A DNA stretch of 64,000 nt. Source: Actinernus sp. WN-2022 (Eukaryota; Cnidaria; Anthozoa; Actiniaria; Actinernidae). The notes under the pieces are model-generated. The model was not told the origin of the DNA and did no database searches. It was given only the letters and a program-made list of their open reading frames with translations. Within the stretch, counting starts at the first letter, position 1; the number at the start of each line of letters is the position of its first letter. Both the position numbers and the translations under genes were made by a program. This document shows positions 22,232 to 34,324 of the stretch, piece by piece. The stretch lies in the NCBI GenBank assembly GCA_030867875.1, contig JAOWCC010001634.1:54160021-54224020 (forward strand). The letters run 5' to 3'.

Positions 22232-25085
22232 AGTGGCTAACCATTTCTTCCATTTTGCCAGAAAGATTTCTGTTAAAGGCTCATCCCAGTCCAGCCTTCC
22301 TTGGCACAATTCTTGGAAGAGAATCTTCATTCCAATTATCACAGGACTCAACATACCTAGTGGATCAAAAAACTTAGCTGTGATCTTGAGCAGATTTCTC
22401 TTAGTTGCCTCCAAGCTTTCAGCCAGTTCAACCAATGTATCAAATCTGAAATTGATTGTATCATCCATGCGATTCCAGACCTGTCCCAATACGTTGTGTT
22501 CGTCTTCCCACTCATCTAGTCCTCCTACTTTCGTCTTAGCGTATGTGCTATCATCTCCTAACTTCTAACCCCTTTAGATGACTGCACCATTTCTGATTCC
22601 ACTCGATCATCATGAATCTTCATCAATTCTACACTATTTGAATTCCACTTTCTTAATCTGAAGCACGCCGATTCTAATCGAGTCTTTATCTTCTGATAAA
22701 TCACGATTGCATCTCCAACACTATTTGCTCCTGAGTTGAAATCATCAACATAAAACTCTTCTAACACCTTTTTGACAAACATGGGGTCTTCTTCTGTGTA
22801 TTTCTCCAAGTGGTGTTGCAGGGTTGCACTCAACAGAAATGGGGAAGCATTGACTCCAAAGACTACTCTACAAAATCGGTATGCAACAATCACTGGTTCT
22901 TCCTTGTTTACACTGTTAACCAATAACACCCTAAAGATTCTCTGCCCTTCTCACTTACTGCAATGTCCAAGAAAGCCTTTTCAATATTAGCTACAACTGC
23001 AACCTTATTGCATCTGAATCTCAGAAGGATGTCATACAACAACGGTGTCAGGGATGGTCGCACATGTAAGCAATCATTCAAGGATGGATTCCTTCCCTTG
23101 GCTCTAGATGAAGCGCATCTCTTCGTACAATGGCATGATGCGGCAAGTAGTGAGTTTTTCCTGGTTCCGTCACCTCTAACAACTTCTATAACTCCTTGGT
23201 GTAACTGATCTTGTATAACAGTATCATACTCCATTAGCACATTCGGGTTACCCTTCAACCTCCTCAGTTGGCTATTAGGTCTCTGTAGACTGTTCACATA
23301 GTTATCGGGCAAGGCTTTGTGGTGTTCCTTCCACGGCAGTCCGACACTGTATCGGTCATCTACATACTTAGAAAATATTAGAAAATCCTCATGTACACAG
23401 TCCCCTTCTCGTATCCCTATTGAATCCAAGTCCCACAACCTTTCCAGCTGATCCACTAAGGGCTCTTGCTCAGTTTCTTCTAAACTATGGGTCTGGATCT
23501 TAAGCACATGTGTCGTAACCAAATTGGTGTCAGTTGCAACCTTTCTTGACAAATCTTCACTGGGCCTGATAACACCCATCCTAGAGATGTCAAAACAGCA
23601 GTGGGCTCATCTTTCTCTCCCCTCACTACTCTATGTTCCATGAACTCCCATAGGTAATCAGCACCGATGAGCAGATCCACTTCCAAACTGTCTTGTCTTG
23701 GACAAACATCTGAAAACCACAGCTTGTTCAAATAAGGGTGTACTTTATTTTCCTGTTCAATGTCCTGATTCTGTAGGGCCTTACATATGAGAGGCACCTT
23801 AAATGCTTCTAACTCAACACTCCCTTACTCAAACAGATGGCCAACACTTAGCTTAACCAATTCTCTCTCAGACTCCAATGCTTTTGCCTCACCAAATGCC
23901 CCGGTTTCCATCATTTCCTTTCCAAGTCAGCTAACCCAAGTCAGCTACTTTCTCTGTTGGACCTCTGTAGGACCTCTGGCTTCCTGATTCTAATCCGTTG
24001 TGCCTTGGAATCATTGGTAGCACTGGCTATGGCTTGTGCTGTCTGTAGAACAACTTGTGCTCTGGAACTGATATGGAGCGCTAATCCTAAATCTGTTCCC
24101 TGGGATTCCTTTGGTTTAGTTCCCATTTGAACTTCACCCTTAGGCCTTTCTTCATTAGATTTCTCTTCCTTAGGCTTGTGCATTCTCCTTCCATCACACA
24201 GAGCATCGTTATGTCGCCCTCCACACTTGCAGTACTTCAAAGATTCACAAACAACTGCCTTGTGTCCCTTTTTGAGGCATACAAAACAGCGACCAAATCT
24301 CTTGACTAACCTTCTTCTTTCCTCCTTATCAACCACTTTCTTACAATCCACATGACTGTGATTCCCCACGCAAAAAGCACATATTGTCATGTCTTTCTGG
24401 TGCCAGGAAGGTACTTATCGATGGTCGGTGATGCTTTCTAGCATATGGTACCATCGGGTAAATAACGGGAGCGGTGTTACACCTCTCTCTAGCTTTAATT
24501 TCGTTAATGAGGGTTTTCAACAACTCATTGAGTTTCCACTTCCCTTGTTCCACGCCACGCGATATTTCCCGCTTGACCCCATCAGGTAACTTTCAGAGCA
24601 GGATTGGAACTAGTAATGTTCCATACGAATCTGCTTGAATTCCCATTCCTTGTAACCCTCGAACACGGCTTTCTATCCTATCCCATCGTATAGCCTACGG
24701 AGTTTAACAATATCTCGTCCGTTCTGGACCGGGTCCAAGTCGAGGAGTTTTCCCATATGCGCACTGATTATGGTTTGCTCGTCTCCAAACCTTTCAGTTA
24801 GTAACTCAACGGCGGATGCATAATTTCTCTCCGTTAATGACAACCCCGCAATTGATGAACTCTCCTCTCCTTCCAACAAACTTCTCAAATAAGTGAATTT
24901 GTCCGAATGCACGACAACTGAGACTTTTTGTGTACAGCATTCTCATTGGCATCCCAAAAGCCTTGCCATTCATGAACAGATCCAGAAAACGTTTTAAGCT
25001 CTAATTTCGGAAGTCGAGCTCTCACCGTGGGGTTTCCCGTTGTCGAGGCGGACAGAGGCTGAGTCGTATTAAGAGCGAATGTCTA
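22232..25085 (-). pseudogene. BEL-1 gag C-terminal part, protease and reverse transcriptase
   Basis: Reading leftward from 25085: a gag segment with LPKLELKTFSGSVHEWQGFW then KFTYLRSLLEGEESSSIAGL (about 25050-24670). Zinc knuckles follow (CAFCVGNHSHVDC, CFVCLKKGHKAVVC, 24390-24200). The protease-linker region has LLIGADYLWEF (23797-23480). The RT region has VANIEKAFLDIAV (23020-22960), then FYVDDFNSG (about 22750), and ends FFDPLGMLSPVIIG (22380-22320). Domain order is that of BEL/Pao. Multiple frameshifts separate the blocks, so the copy is inactive. The frame meets the 5100-7285 half once element A is removed. Confidence 0.85.
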
Positions 25086-27086
25086 CAAAAATCAAACATA
25101 GTGCGGTAAAAGTCGAAAAATAGAATTCGCTCACCTTTTGCATATAGGTAGCCCTCAGTCAGAAAACAAACACTGTGTAGTTTGTTTCGTGAAATATTTA
25201 TTTATTTCTGAGAAAAACGACAAAGTCCCATTGAGCTCCAGACACGATTCGGGGAGACCCGACAGGCTTGAAAATTGGCCATATTCGCTCGATTCGCGTG
25301 TCAAAACTATTGAACCGAGAATTATTGTAATACTACCAGCTTATTGTATGATTCTTCCTTGTTCACTCAGACGAATTTCATAAACCTTTGATTATTTTAA
25401 GACTTCGTGGAAATTCGAGAGCAAAGTACCCTGTTTCGTTATGACAATTGGTAGGCCCAACAGGACTGTGATTTTAACCATGTGCCACAACTCCGAATTC
25501 CATAAAGATGACGGATATGAACTACGAAGGAATAGGTCTTTCAATTTATATAAAGTTTTCTTTGGACAAATTAATTCGTGCTCAGGAATTTTCTCAATGT
25601 AGCACTCCGAAAACATAAAATCACGCTATATTGTGATTATGTGACCAAAGCCCAAGTGTCATATAAAGCATGTGGTTCAGAAGTAAAAACCTTACATTTA
25701 TATCACATTGGAACCTTTCCTTCGTTATGATATTCTGTATGGTCCATAATATTATGGCATATTCTTTGCCGTTCTTGTTGTACCACAACAGTCTGCCGCA
25801 TGACAAACGGTCGTAAGTTGAATTGAATGATCAAAACAACTCCATTACTTAGATGTTCCTCGTGTACACATGTATCCTAGAGCTCTTTGTGTCGGTGATA
25901 TCGATTGCTTTGCAAGCTTTCAGGCAGCATCCACTAGAACCATGATAAATAAGTGCCGTTTCAGAGCTTTACATCCTGTATTCACTGTTGTGATCCAATT
26001 TGCATATTGCCGAGACAAGAGTTACCATGCGGGCAGATAAATGTGCGAATAGATCAATATAGATTACTACTTTTATTGCTACTCCGTTTTATTTCGATTT
26101 TGTTTTATCAAACTTGGACTCCCAGGAGAAAAACAAGCCCAATAATCACAAGGTATACTGGTTACAATAAATAATAATATGTCTTTATTACTAATGATAA
26201 ATTACATAACAATAGTTACAATATTATGATAAAAGGACAATCTGATAAATAAAGTACTAAATCTACATACAAATCTAACATCGACAATTATTTATACAAT
26301 ATTTAAAAAGCTAAATTATATTTAAAAATACATCTATTTATAAAACTACTTTTAAAACGTTCTGTATTTATCCTTGGCCATAAGCTTTCTTGTCTCCGTA
26401 GTCTTAAAGTTGAGTCCTTGATGCGAGGCAACAATCCACTAAGTGGATGAGAACTAATTTTCCTGATATTTTTACATATAGAGCGATCCAGTGGTTTCCA
26501 AAAGGGAAGTTATATTTACATGAGAGGATATGTATCTACGTTTATGACAGCGACGTTTATGGTTGACGTTTATGTTTTTTTCTTGATCTTTAGCAGGTAC
26601 ACTGAGTATAAATAAATAACTTAGGTTTAACTTCTTCTGAAGCAGAATGTTCAAAAGTGTATACATGCGAGATAACGGTAATGACAAAATTACAACAAGC
26701 CAGAGTTGTCAATAAGAAACAACTTCAAATACCACCCATTTATAACAAGAAGAAAACGTTGTCCAGCAGACTCGGGACTACGTCCCCCCCCCCCCCCCCA
26801 AAAAAAAAGAAGAGACTGAAAACAACAACAACTGCGCTATCAAAATCATGGCATGCCGCTGTCCTACGATGTCCTCATCGCATTTGATAAACTTGAGGGA
26901 TCAGCTTTTTGCGCGGAACCAGGGGCGAGTGTAGCTCGCTATGTTTCGCTTGTTTTGGAAGAAACAACTTCCGCCGGACCGCCAAAACAGAAAAGTATTT
27001 TATTATTAGTGTTTAGACCTAACTGACTCTACTACTTCTTGATTAGTCCATACGACTGGAGTACAGAAGTAATCTGCTGCGCTTAC
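25086..27086. other. insertion-derived sequence between BEL-1 gag pieces
   Basis: The gag frame stops near 25085 and resumes near 30225, so this stretch and element D were inserted. 25086-26150 shows no ORF or repeat pair that I can support. A LINE remnant lies at 26155-26500 and a C run followed by an A run near 26786-26809. The rest is unremarkable. Confidence 0.45.
26155..26500 (-). pseudogene. LINE 3' end remnant
   Basis: On the minus strand an open segment reads RSICKNIRKISSHPLSGLLP then RQESLWPRINTERFKSSF (26495-26340), the C-terminal wording of RTE/CR1-type LINE proteins. An AT-rich 3' region with AAT triplets ends near 26160. No RT catalytic part is present. Confidence 0.5.
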
Positions 27087-27107
27087 ATACATTATCGGCT
27101 AACGCTG

Positions 27108-27282
27108 TTGCCACCCAATTCAGATCATGTGATGTAAACAGATGCTAGTCTGGAGAATTATTCCTTTTTCATTCTAATAATAATGCAGTCATGTCTATCT
27201 GAATAAAATTAATTTTCAAAGAGTCCATTCTCCAGAGTAATGTGTGTTTACATCACATGATCTGAATTGGGTGGCAACGACA
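27108..27282. repeat. hairpin MITE in the left arm of element D
   Basis: Inverted arms contain 'gttgccacccaattcagatc' at 27108 and its complement ending about 27279, continuing through 'atgtgatgtaaaca'. A roughly 100-base loop lies between them. Confidence 0.65.
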
Positions 27283-27777
27283 GAGCGGAAAAACGGAGCG
27301 CATGCGCACTAGCCACTTCATTAAAAGTGAATCAAGATGGCCGCCGAGCGGGAGTGAATTGGAGCTCTTTTTCATTGACCTCTCACAGCTCAAGAAATAC
27401 CACGATTACCTTATTACTTCACACGATGAACTGATATTCTTCAGTGACTTCTCTGAGCCCAAATAACACATAATCCAGTTCACTAAAAGGACGCTACAAT
27501 TGCTCGTTCAACTCTGTGTTCAAGAAAAACGAACCATTTCGAAATGTTCATATGCGACTGGAAAAACGGCAAAAATAAGAAAACTTGTGAATATATAAGG
27601 TTTATACTTCGGTAGAGAACTAAGAAGGTAATGGTTTTCAACATATAAAATACCATATTCGAGATTTTCATACCATTTTTCAAACGAAGCATTTGAAGTT
27701 ACAGTAGTGACTAGACTGTCTACAGCAGTAGAAATCCTGGAACGGCGATCATCACCAAAGACTGTAAGTAAATCTAC

Positions 27778-27899
27778 AGGGCCCGGTTCCTGAAAGCCCG
27801 ATTAGCGCTAATCCTGGATTAACTCTCAACAAAACATATTAGTTGTCATGGTAATTAACCCTGGATTAGCGCTAATCGGGCTTTCAGGAACCGGGCCCA
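27778..27899. repeat. near-perfect palindromic MITE
   Basis: Arms begin 'gggcccggttcctgaaagcc' and continue through 'cgattagcgctaatc' to a short loop. The right arm is the exact mirror ending in 'ccgggccc'. This is a compact foldback element. Confidence 0.75.
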
Positions 27900-29145
27900 G
27901 AGCTATTATCAGGAAATTATACAATATTTCACTTGATTTGGTTATTATGGTATTACATATCGGCATTTTGACGAATTAGTTGACTGATTTACCAATGCAA
28001 AGAAAACAAATTTTCATTTTGTTTTAAAATGAAGTGTTGTATAATAGTATATACATGTAAAAAAAAAAAAATGTTATATATATTTGTTCTGTTTTCAGAA
28101 AGCCAACAATAAAACATAGTTGTAACCGAGTATAAAATAGTTTTGTGTTCATTTAATTTTGTTCATGTTAGAAGTGGGTGACACTAATTTTGTTGTTTGG
28201 GACTTTTGTGCGGTTGTGTATAAAGGAGGAGGTGCATGGTTGGTGTATGAAATCAAGAGCCTCCATGTGGACTTTCTCACCCAAGGTTTGTGTTTGCTTT
28301 ACACGAAACAGTACTTCTTGTTGTCCCCAAGCACAAGCAAAGTTAAACAAATACATGTGTAGGATAATTGAAAGAGATATAAATAGCCTCCATAGCAAAC
28401 TACATGCACTGTTTATAATTGTAACATATATGGTACAACTTAACAGAGGAAGGACTACACATATTTTTAAAATGTTTTTGGTTTAATGTTTTTAACATTC
28501 AGCAGAATTCTCTACTATCTTGCTGAGTTTATATCCAACCAACTGGTGACATAACACAGGATGCAATAACTTTCCACAAAGGTTAAGCCTTAAAACAGTT
28601 GAAACTGTGTGTATGTATCTCTCTTTTTTCATTTGCCTAATGGTTACTAATACAAAATAATATTTGTACAGGAATCTATAAGCAATTACATATAATATAA
28701 TTCATTGTTAATTTCTTTGAAAAACTTGGTAGCTCCCTCTTTCATGAGCCTTTTTTGGAGTTACACAGAAACTACATTATTAGCATAATTAATTAATGCA
28801 GAAGTTCATTAATTTTCAGTGTAGAGCTCTGTGAATATGCCTTCAGTAATAAATGTATGTTAAAATACAAATGTTGTATGTGTAGCTGGCTATACATGTA
28901 TATACAGCTATCTCAGGCTAATATAAGTGCAATGTAGATACATGCTAGTTCTGGAGCACTGGTTGTAGCCAGGTTTTTTTGAATATGTATGTCCCCATTT
29001 TCTGTACACCTGTAGTATACTTATTTTATGAAGTGTGTGAACATTAAGTGAGGGCTCATCTAAGAAACATGTTCTTAACTTGATTTTTAAAATGAAATTT
29101 GTATGATTTGATTTGATGGTTTGCACTCAATCCCCAGAGATTCAA

Positions 29146-29242
29146 ATGACAAAGGGCATGGCGGCCATGTTGGTGTACAGAACAAAAGAAGCTAACGAAG
29201 AATCTATTGTTAACTGTACACCAACATGGCGGCTATGATGTC
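29146..29242. repeat. hairpin MITE
   Basis: 'ggccatgttggtgtacag' at about 29163 is mirrored by 'ctgtacaccaacatggcgg' at about 29214. The outer parts continue with 'aaagggcatggcg' and its imperfect complement. Confidence 0.6.
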
Positions 29243-30224
29243 ACGTGCAAAGGGTCTATTATGTGAAATTATTTTAAAGGTTAACTGTGAATTGTGTCTT
29301 TGTTAAGTGCTTACAGTGTACATGTATATATTATTTTATGTGAACTTATTTCAGAGGTGAATCATGTGTATATGTTTGAATTGCTAATGCAGTACCTAAT
29401 GAATCATATCAAGGCAGGAAGAGGGTCAGCTTTTTATTGGATAATTTTGAGGAAGGAGGGGGAAGGGTTAGGTGCTCAGTGAATGAATGAGATAGTCCAG
29501 TCTGTATAATAAGCACAATTAATTTGGGAAAGGAAAGCAATGAGGGGAAATATGTTGGAATGAAGAACATGTTTCTAGTTTCCAATGGCTTCCATTTTAT
29601 AATAATAATAATAACAACAATAATAACAATCAGACAGTGTGTATTAGTAAAGAAATAATTAATTAATAATAGTTATATTATAATGATATTGATGCTAAGA
29701 ATCTCTGCTTATGATCATGCATGTTCATTTAAAATCAACATTTTTAAACATAAGTTTTAAAATGCCAAGTGTGCATTCTGTATTAGGCAGATCCTTTTAA
29801 AATGGCTGCTATAACCCAAAGCTCAGGGATGCTCTGATGGTAAACTCTTTCTGAATTTAAGGTTCAGATACAACATACATAAATATGTAATTTATTATAA
29901 TATTAGTATTTGGATAGCTACAAATATTATTTTGTCAAACATTTAACTTAAAAATATTAAAAACCCGAGTTGAACGAGCAATTGTAGCGTTCTTTCTGTG
30001 GTCTGGATTATGTGTTATTTGGGCTCAGAGAAGTCACTGAAGAATATCAGTCCATAGTGTGAAGTAATAAAGTAATCGTGGTATTTCTTGAGCTGAGAGG
30101 TCCCTGAAAAAGAGCTACAATCCACTCCCGCTCGCCGGCCATCTTGATTCACTTCAGGATTCACTTTTAATAAAGTGGCTAGTGCGCATGCGCTCCGGTG
30201 GCAACAGAGTTAGCCGATTACCTC

Positions 30225-30440
30225 TATCCGCTGAATTCCTTTTCGAATTTCTCTTCGCAATTTGATACCCTCAGCAATTTCCATTTCAATATCTTTCTCC
30301 ACGCCCAACAACTCAACTTCGATAACTTCTGCTCCGTTTCCATTAAATTCTCCCTAATATCCCGCAACAATTGCACTTTTTCCTCTGATTCACTTTCGAT
30401 TATACTTTCAATCGCCTGGAGCTCCTTCGTAGCATACCCT
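30225..30440 (-). pseudogene. BEL-1 gag N-terminal remnant
   Basis: On the minus strand a frame reads ELQAIESIIESESEEKVQLL then RDIRENLMETEQKLSKL. This helical, coiled-coil-like N-terminus is the usual start of cnidarian BEL/Pao gag. It lies directly downstream (in element sense) of the 5' LTR and is cut at its end by the insertion that includes element D. Confidence 0.6.
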
Positions 30441-30467
30441 TGTGCCCTCCATGCTCCACGAACTTAA

Positions 30468-30620
30468 AGTCAATTCGTTCCGTTCAAAGATTCCCTAATA
30501 TGGTCATATGTTGCGCGAACACGCGCTCCGAGTGAATGTTCACGTGTTTTGTCTGGATAAGTGTTCACGTGCTCTGTCTGGTTAACGCACGGGTGTCACG
30601 CTAAAATACAATTCAGTACA
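30468..30620 (-). repeat. BEL-1 5' LTR (recognisable part)
   Basis: On the minus strand it starts TGTACTGAATTG at 30620, matching the copy at 5088. It is longer because of an internal repeat of 'gttcacgtg' phrases at 30538-30575. Similarity ends near 'gaattgac' at 30468. The two copies differ at many sites, consistent with an old insertion. Confidence 0.65.
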
Positions 30621-31361
30621 ATCATCTGAGGAGATACGACTACAGATGATTATATTTTGTTGTGAATACACAAAATTATATGGCCCGGTGTGCCAGCGAT
30701 TTCGCCCCCCCCCCCCCCCCCCCCGTGAATTCGCCCCCCCCCCTTCCTCGCCCCTCTCTAGCGATTTCGCCCCCCGCCCCCCTCCCCCCTCCCCTTCAAC
30801 CTTTTAAAAGGTTATGAATACATGTTTTCCTTATTATTACTACTGTAATGTATTGGACGTGGAGAATAGTACGGCAAAAAGCTATCAGTAATGTGTATAA
30901 AGGCATGTAATTCAATTTTGTTTTAAAATTCACGCTTCACTTTTCTTCGACAAAATTCGTTACGGTAAACGTAAAGCTACGGTAAACGCTGCAATTTTCA
31001 TTCGCGCGAGCAATGCAACGAGAAACTCGACAAGGGATTCTGCAATCTTCGTCAATCTTCGAATGATTAGTTGTTAGTATTTCTTGCCTGAAGCCAACAT
31101 GTAGATGATGTAGTTATTGTGGAAACTTAAAGGTTTTCACAACCCGTAAATCCGCCTACATTGAAAAGACTTTGCCGAATAAAGGAAGTGTTACCGACTC
31201 GCGTGAAAACGTCCTGAATAAACAAGCAGCAATGAACTAATTAGGATCAGTCTAAAACGGCGGAAGTTTTAAAACTTACTTTAGCTTGTAGCGAGTGGAA
31301 CTCATATTTGGAAACAACTACCAAATAGTCTGATGAAAACCATAATGAAGTTGTCGTAATT

Positions 31362-32098
31362 ATCGTGCCTATGTATATGCTGCTCCTGTATGGAATCCCC
31401 ACACAGACACTGACGTAAATCGCCTTGAACAAGTTCAAAAAAACGCTGCCAGATTTGTTTCGAACAATTATAATCCTACTGTAAGCACATCTAATTTAGT
31501 CAGGTCATTAGGTTGGGACACTCTAGAACAAAGACGTCTCCTTAATCAATCAGTGCTGTTTTTTAAAATTAGAAATGGGCTGGTAAACATCCCTTTCCCT
31601 GAGTGTGTTACTACTTCCTCCAGATCTAGTAGACGCCATCAGTTTAAGTACACACAACTTCCAGTTAATGTATTAGCATATAGCTATTCTTTTTTCCCTA
31701 GGGCTATAAGAGTATGGAACCTGCTTCCGTATGAAGCAGTTTCTGCTAACAGTATAGCCAGTTTCAAGTCAGCCGCCCTGCCTGCCATTCGATCTATGCA
31801 GGTGCCTAGCCACCTGCGCAGGCTATAGATCGCTCGTATATATGTTTAGTTATTCTTCTTATCTATTTAATATTTACTTAATATTTTGGTATGTGTCACG
31901 ATTTAAATCGCGTAGTTTATTATTATTATTATTAGTAGTAGTAGTATTATTATTGGTAGTAGTAGTAGTAGTATTATTATTATCATTACTATTATGTTAC
32001 TTAGTTTATTATTATTATTCTAATTTATATATTATTTAAACTCCCAGTATTAGTGAAAACTATCCCAGGGAGTATAACCATCTAAGTATCTAAGTAAG
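31362..32098 (+). pseudogene. 5'-truncated CR1-like LINE inside element E
   Basis: The frame begins with AYVYAAPVWNPHTDTDVNRL and LEQVQKNAARFVSNNY (31362-31470), then LGWDTLEQRRLLNQSVLFF. The C-terminal block SFFPRAIRVWNLLP ends at a stop near 31828. This is the post-RT C-terminal region of CR1/Jockey-group LINEs. The 3' region holds an ATT/AGT-rich simple repeat (31917-32025) and ends in short 'taagtatc' repeats, as in CR1-type tails. The catalytic RT is missing. Confidence 0.75.
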
Positions 32099-32565
32099 AT
32101 TTTGATAACCCGTTAATGCTCGCGTCGATCCATCTATTTTGAAAGAACTTTGAAGGAGCGTTACCGACTCGCGTGCTTTGTTCTATTTCAATTGAGCTAA
32201 CGGTGCTTGTTAATTCGGTAATTAGATCAGTTCTAACTAGGAAAACCTTTCTGGATAAACAGCTTATTAACTAATGAGAAGATAAAACGGCGGTAAGTTT
32301 TGCAGTACAGTTCTAGCAGTACAATTACTTCAAATCCGGGAAGAATTTGAAATGACTTTCCGAAGAAAGGGAGTGTTACCGACTCGCGTATTTTTGTAGT
32401 CAGTAGTAGTAGGGGTCTTACACTTCATTTTATTAAAAAAAATACTTTAGATTTATAAAAAAAAAAAAACTTTTATTCAGTGCGTTGACATCTACTGCCT
32501 CTATTTTCTGAGGCGGGGTGATTTCAATAAGAATTACGAGTATGATTCACTAGCGAATTCACTGA

Positions 32566-32665
32566 AGGGGGGCGAATTCACTAGCGATCTCGCCCCGGGG
32601 AGGGCGAATTCACTAGCGATCTCGCCCCGGGGAGGGCGAATTCACTAGCGATCTCGCCCCGGGGG
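32566..32665. repeat. tandem repeat of about 31 bp in the right end of element E
   Basis: The unit 'gcgaattcactagcgatctc' followed by 'gccccgggga' is repeated about three times before the terminal G run. Confidence 0.7.
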
Positions 32666-32683
32666 GGGGGGGGGGGATTCACT

Positions 32684-32717
<34 letters not shown>

Positions 32718-32874
32718 CGAAATCGCTGTGACACCGGTGCTAAAACATTTGAAGTAGCTTCGGGCTTCCAGTTGTAAACAATTGTGTTGAATAATATTCA
32801 AATCCACAAATGAAAATATAAAATACCCCATTAAACTGATAACGAATACTTTGTATTCGATAAAATCAAATTAG

Positions 32875-33075
32875 GAAAAGTAATAGCCCACTTCCGAAAT
32901 ATGCCTCACTTCCTACATACAAAGGAATCAATACGAGCTCCGTGCATAATGCTCAGTCGTTCGTGATAAACTACAGAAGTGCTGTAGTCTTGTCACGAAC
33001 GACTGAACATTATGCACGGAGCCTCGTATTGATTCCTTTATGTGTGAGGCATATCTTGGAAGTGGGCTCTTATAA
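32875..33075. repeat. palindromic MITE
   Basis: A long inverted pair. The left arm contains 'gcccacttcc', 'aaaggaatcaatacgagctc' and 'cataatgctcagtcgttcg'. The right arm mirrors these to about 33072. The loop is only a few bases near 'aagtg'. Confidence 0.75.
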
Positions 33076-33558
33076 ATCATAAGTCAAAAGCTTCAAAGAA
33101 ACCTAGATCAATAGCCCATTAATTAGAAATGAACGTATCGTTTCTTCAAAGAAGCACTACGCGGGTAGAAACTGATTGCATGAAAACAATGAAATTAGGG
33201 CGTGATCGGTTAATAAACTAGCCTTGGTCTTGAATTTCAATGACATTCCTTTAATTCTATTTGTATGTTTATTAATAAAGCTGAAGTTAAAGTTGAAAGC
33301 CCTCGCCCTTCATTTTCATCCTATATTTAAACCTTGATTAGTTGACAAGGGTTTATTATTTCATCTCAGACTTATAAACCTTACTGACATGTCCATTTCC
33401 TTTCAAATGGCACAGTATAAAAGTGTTGAGTTTCAACATTATACAAATTAGCCATGACCATATTTGAATTTGGTCAATGTAGCTTGTTATCAACTGATTG
33501 GTTTAGAGTACTCTTGTTAATTGATTGTTGTATGATCTTTTGTTTGTCAATTATGCAG
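33076..33558. other. sequence upstream of the F-box exon
   Basis: AT-rich, with no feature supported. It is presumably intronic, because the exon at 33559 begins at a splice acceptor ('attatgcag'). Confidence 0.45.
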
Positions 33559-34077
33559 ATTATGGTGCTATGTCTACTACCTGTCAGATGCATTGTTAAC
33601 ATGTCATTTCTTTGCCGAGAACTGCGTTGTATTGCCAGTGACAACACACTATGGCACCATTTGTGCTACAGGGATTTTGGTAAGTGGTCTCGCAGAAAAC
33701 AAACAAACAAGAAGTTGACATGTTTTATGGAAAGGAGGAGGCAATGAAATAATCATTATACGTTGTTAAACTTTAATAATAATAGATGTTATTCCCAATT
33801 CATAGAATTACGGAATTTTTAGTTCTATTTTAGTCAACATATTTTAAGTGTGATATTAATACTTTGTTTGAAAGTAATATTGAAATATAAACCAATTGCT
33901 GGTGTGCATGTTACGTCATCGCCACCATCTTGGTTAACAGCCAGTTTTTCGAGGAATCGAATCGTGAATGGATTAACAAGCTGGCAGGAAATATATTTTA
34001 ACGAAGTTACAAAACAAAGAAAAGAGAAAACTCTCGAATCACAAACAAACACAAGTCACAATAGTGAAGACAAATGA
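33559..34077 (+). CDS. FBXO7: FBXO7-like F-box gene, two internal exons (partial)
   Basis: Exon 33559-33679 is framed by 'ttatgcag' and a GTAAGT donor. It encodes most of an F-box: LPVRCIVNMSFLCRELRCIA then SDNTLWHHLCYRDF, the 'L-C+-++-+A-D-LW+-L--RDF' pattern of FBXO7 proteins, SCF substrate adaptors linked to the proteasome and mitophagy. The second exon starts at 33941 after 'ttaacag' with matching phase and gives LTSWQEIYFNEVTKQRKEK, the expected 'W+E+Y' segment. It runs open to a stop at 34077. Where its donor lies is unclear, so its end is uncertain. The first exons are outside the window or not recognised. The likely next exon is at 52195. Confidence 0.6.
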
Positions 34078-34192
34078 AGGATGAGGAAACAGATGTTAGC
34101 GCTCTCATTTTGTATTGAAGCTCAGAAAAGTTCACGAAACATTTTAAAATTAAAATAATATTTTTTTACCATAAATATGTAAGAGTTTAAAC

Positions 34193-34312
34193 ACCTCGAC
34201 CTCGGCATTCAGCCATATGCATCCCGAGGGCCGTGGGGTTAGGTTAGGGTTTAGGTTAGGTTAGGGCCGTGGGGATGTATATGGCTGAATGCCGAGGTTC
34301 GAGGTATTTAAC
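34193..34312. repeat. hairpin repeat with telomere-like loop
   Basis: The arms 'cctcggcattcagccatat' (about 34199) and 'atggctgaatgccgagg' (about 34281) pair. The loop carries two copies of 'gggccgtgggg' around 'ggttagggtttaggttaggt', close to the TTAGGG telomere repeat. Confidence 0.65.
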
Positions 34313-34324
34313 TGACTCGTTTCA

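Larger units (their letters stand above)
27087..30222. mobile_element. element D, TIR element in BEL-1 gag
   Basis: Sequence at 27285-27520 recurs inverted at 29960-30200, including 'gcgcatgcgcactagccact', 'aaataccacgatta' and 'acgctacaattgctcgttca'. The outermost shared words are 'tatcggctaac' at about 27087 and its complement at about 30222. Arms are about 250 bases once a hairpin inserted in the left arm (27108-27282) is set aside. The interior, about 2.4 kb, is AT-rich with no recognisable gene and two further hairpins. Target-site duplications were not clear. Confidence 0.65.
30685..32737. mobile_element. element E, GC-tract TIR element
   Basis: The left end 'ccggtgtgccagcgatttcg' at 30685 and the right end complement finishing 'gacaccgg' at 32737 form inverted termini. 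Both run directly into long C or G homopolymers (30706-30725, and about 32661-32717). The interior has imperfect repeats of a segment containing 'gttaccgactcgcgt' (31190, 32160, 32375) and 'aaaacggcgg'. No transposase frame was found. A LINE 3' end is inserted at 31362-32098. Confidence 0.65.

Noticed and set aside
22233..24589. Several plus-strand ORFs of 60-111 codons
   Set aside because: They are antisense shadows of the BEL-1 gag-pol reading frames.
28159..28362. ORF with TNFVVW motif considered as a YqaJ-like exonuclease remnant
   Set aside because: Only a few residues fit, there is no second motif and no neighbouring support.
30198..30467. Plus-strand 89-codon ORF
   Set aside because: It is the antisense of the BEL-1 gag start, whose minus-strand frame carries recognisable gag helices.
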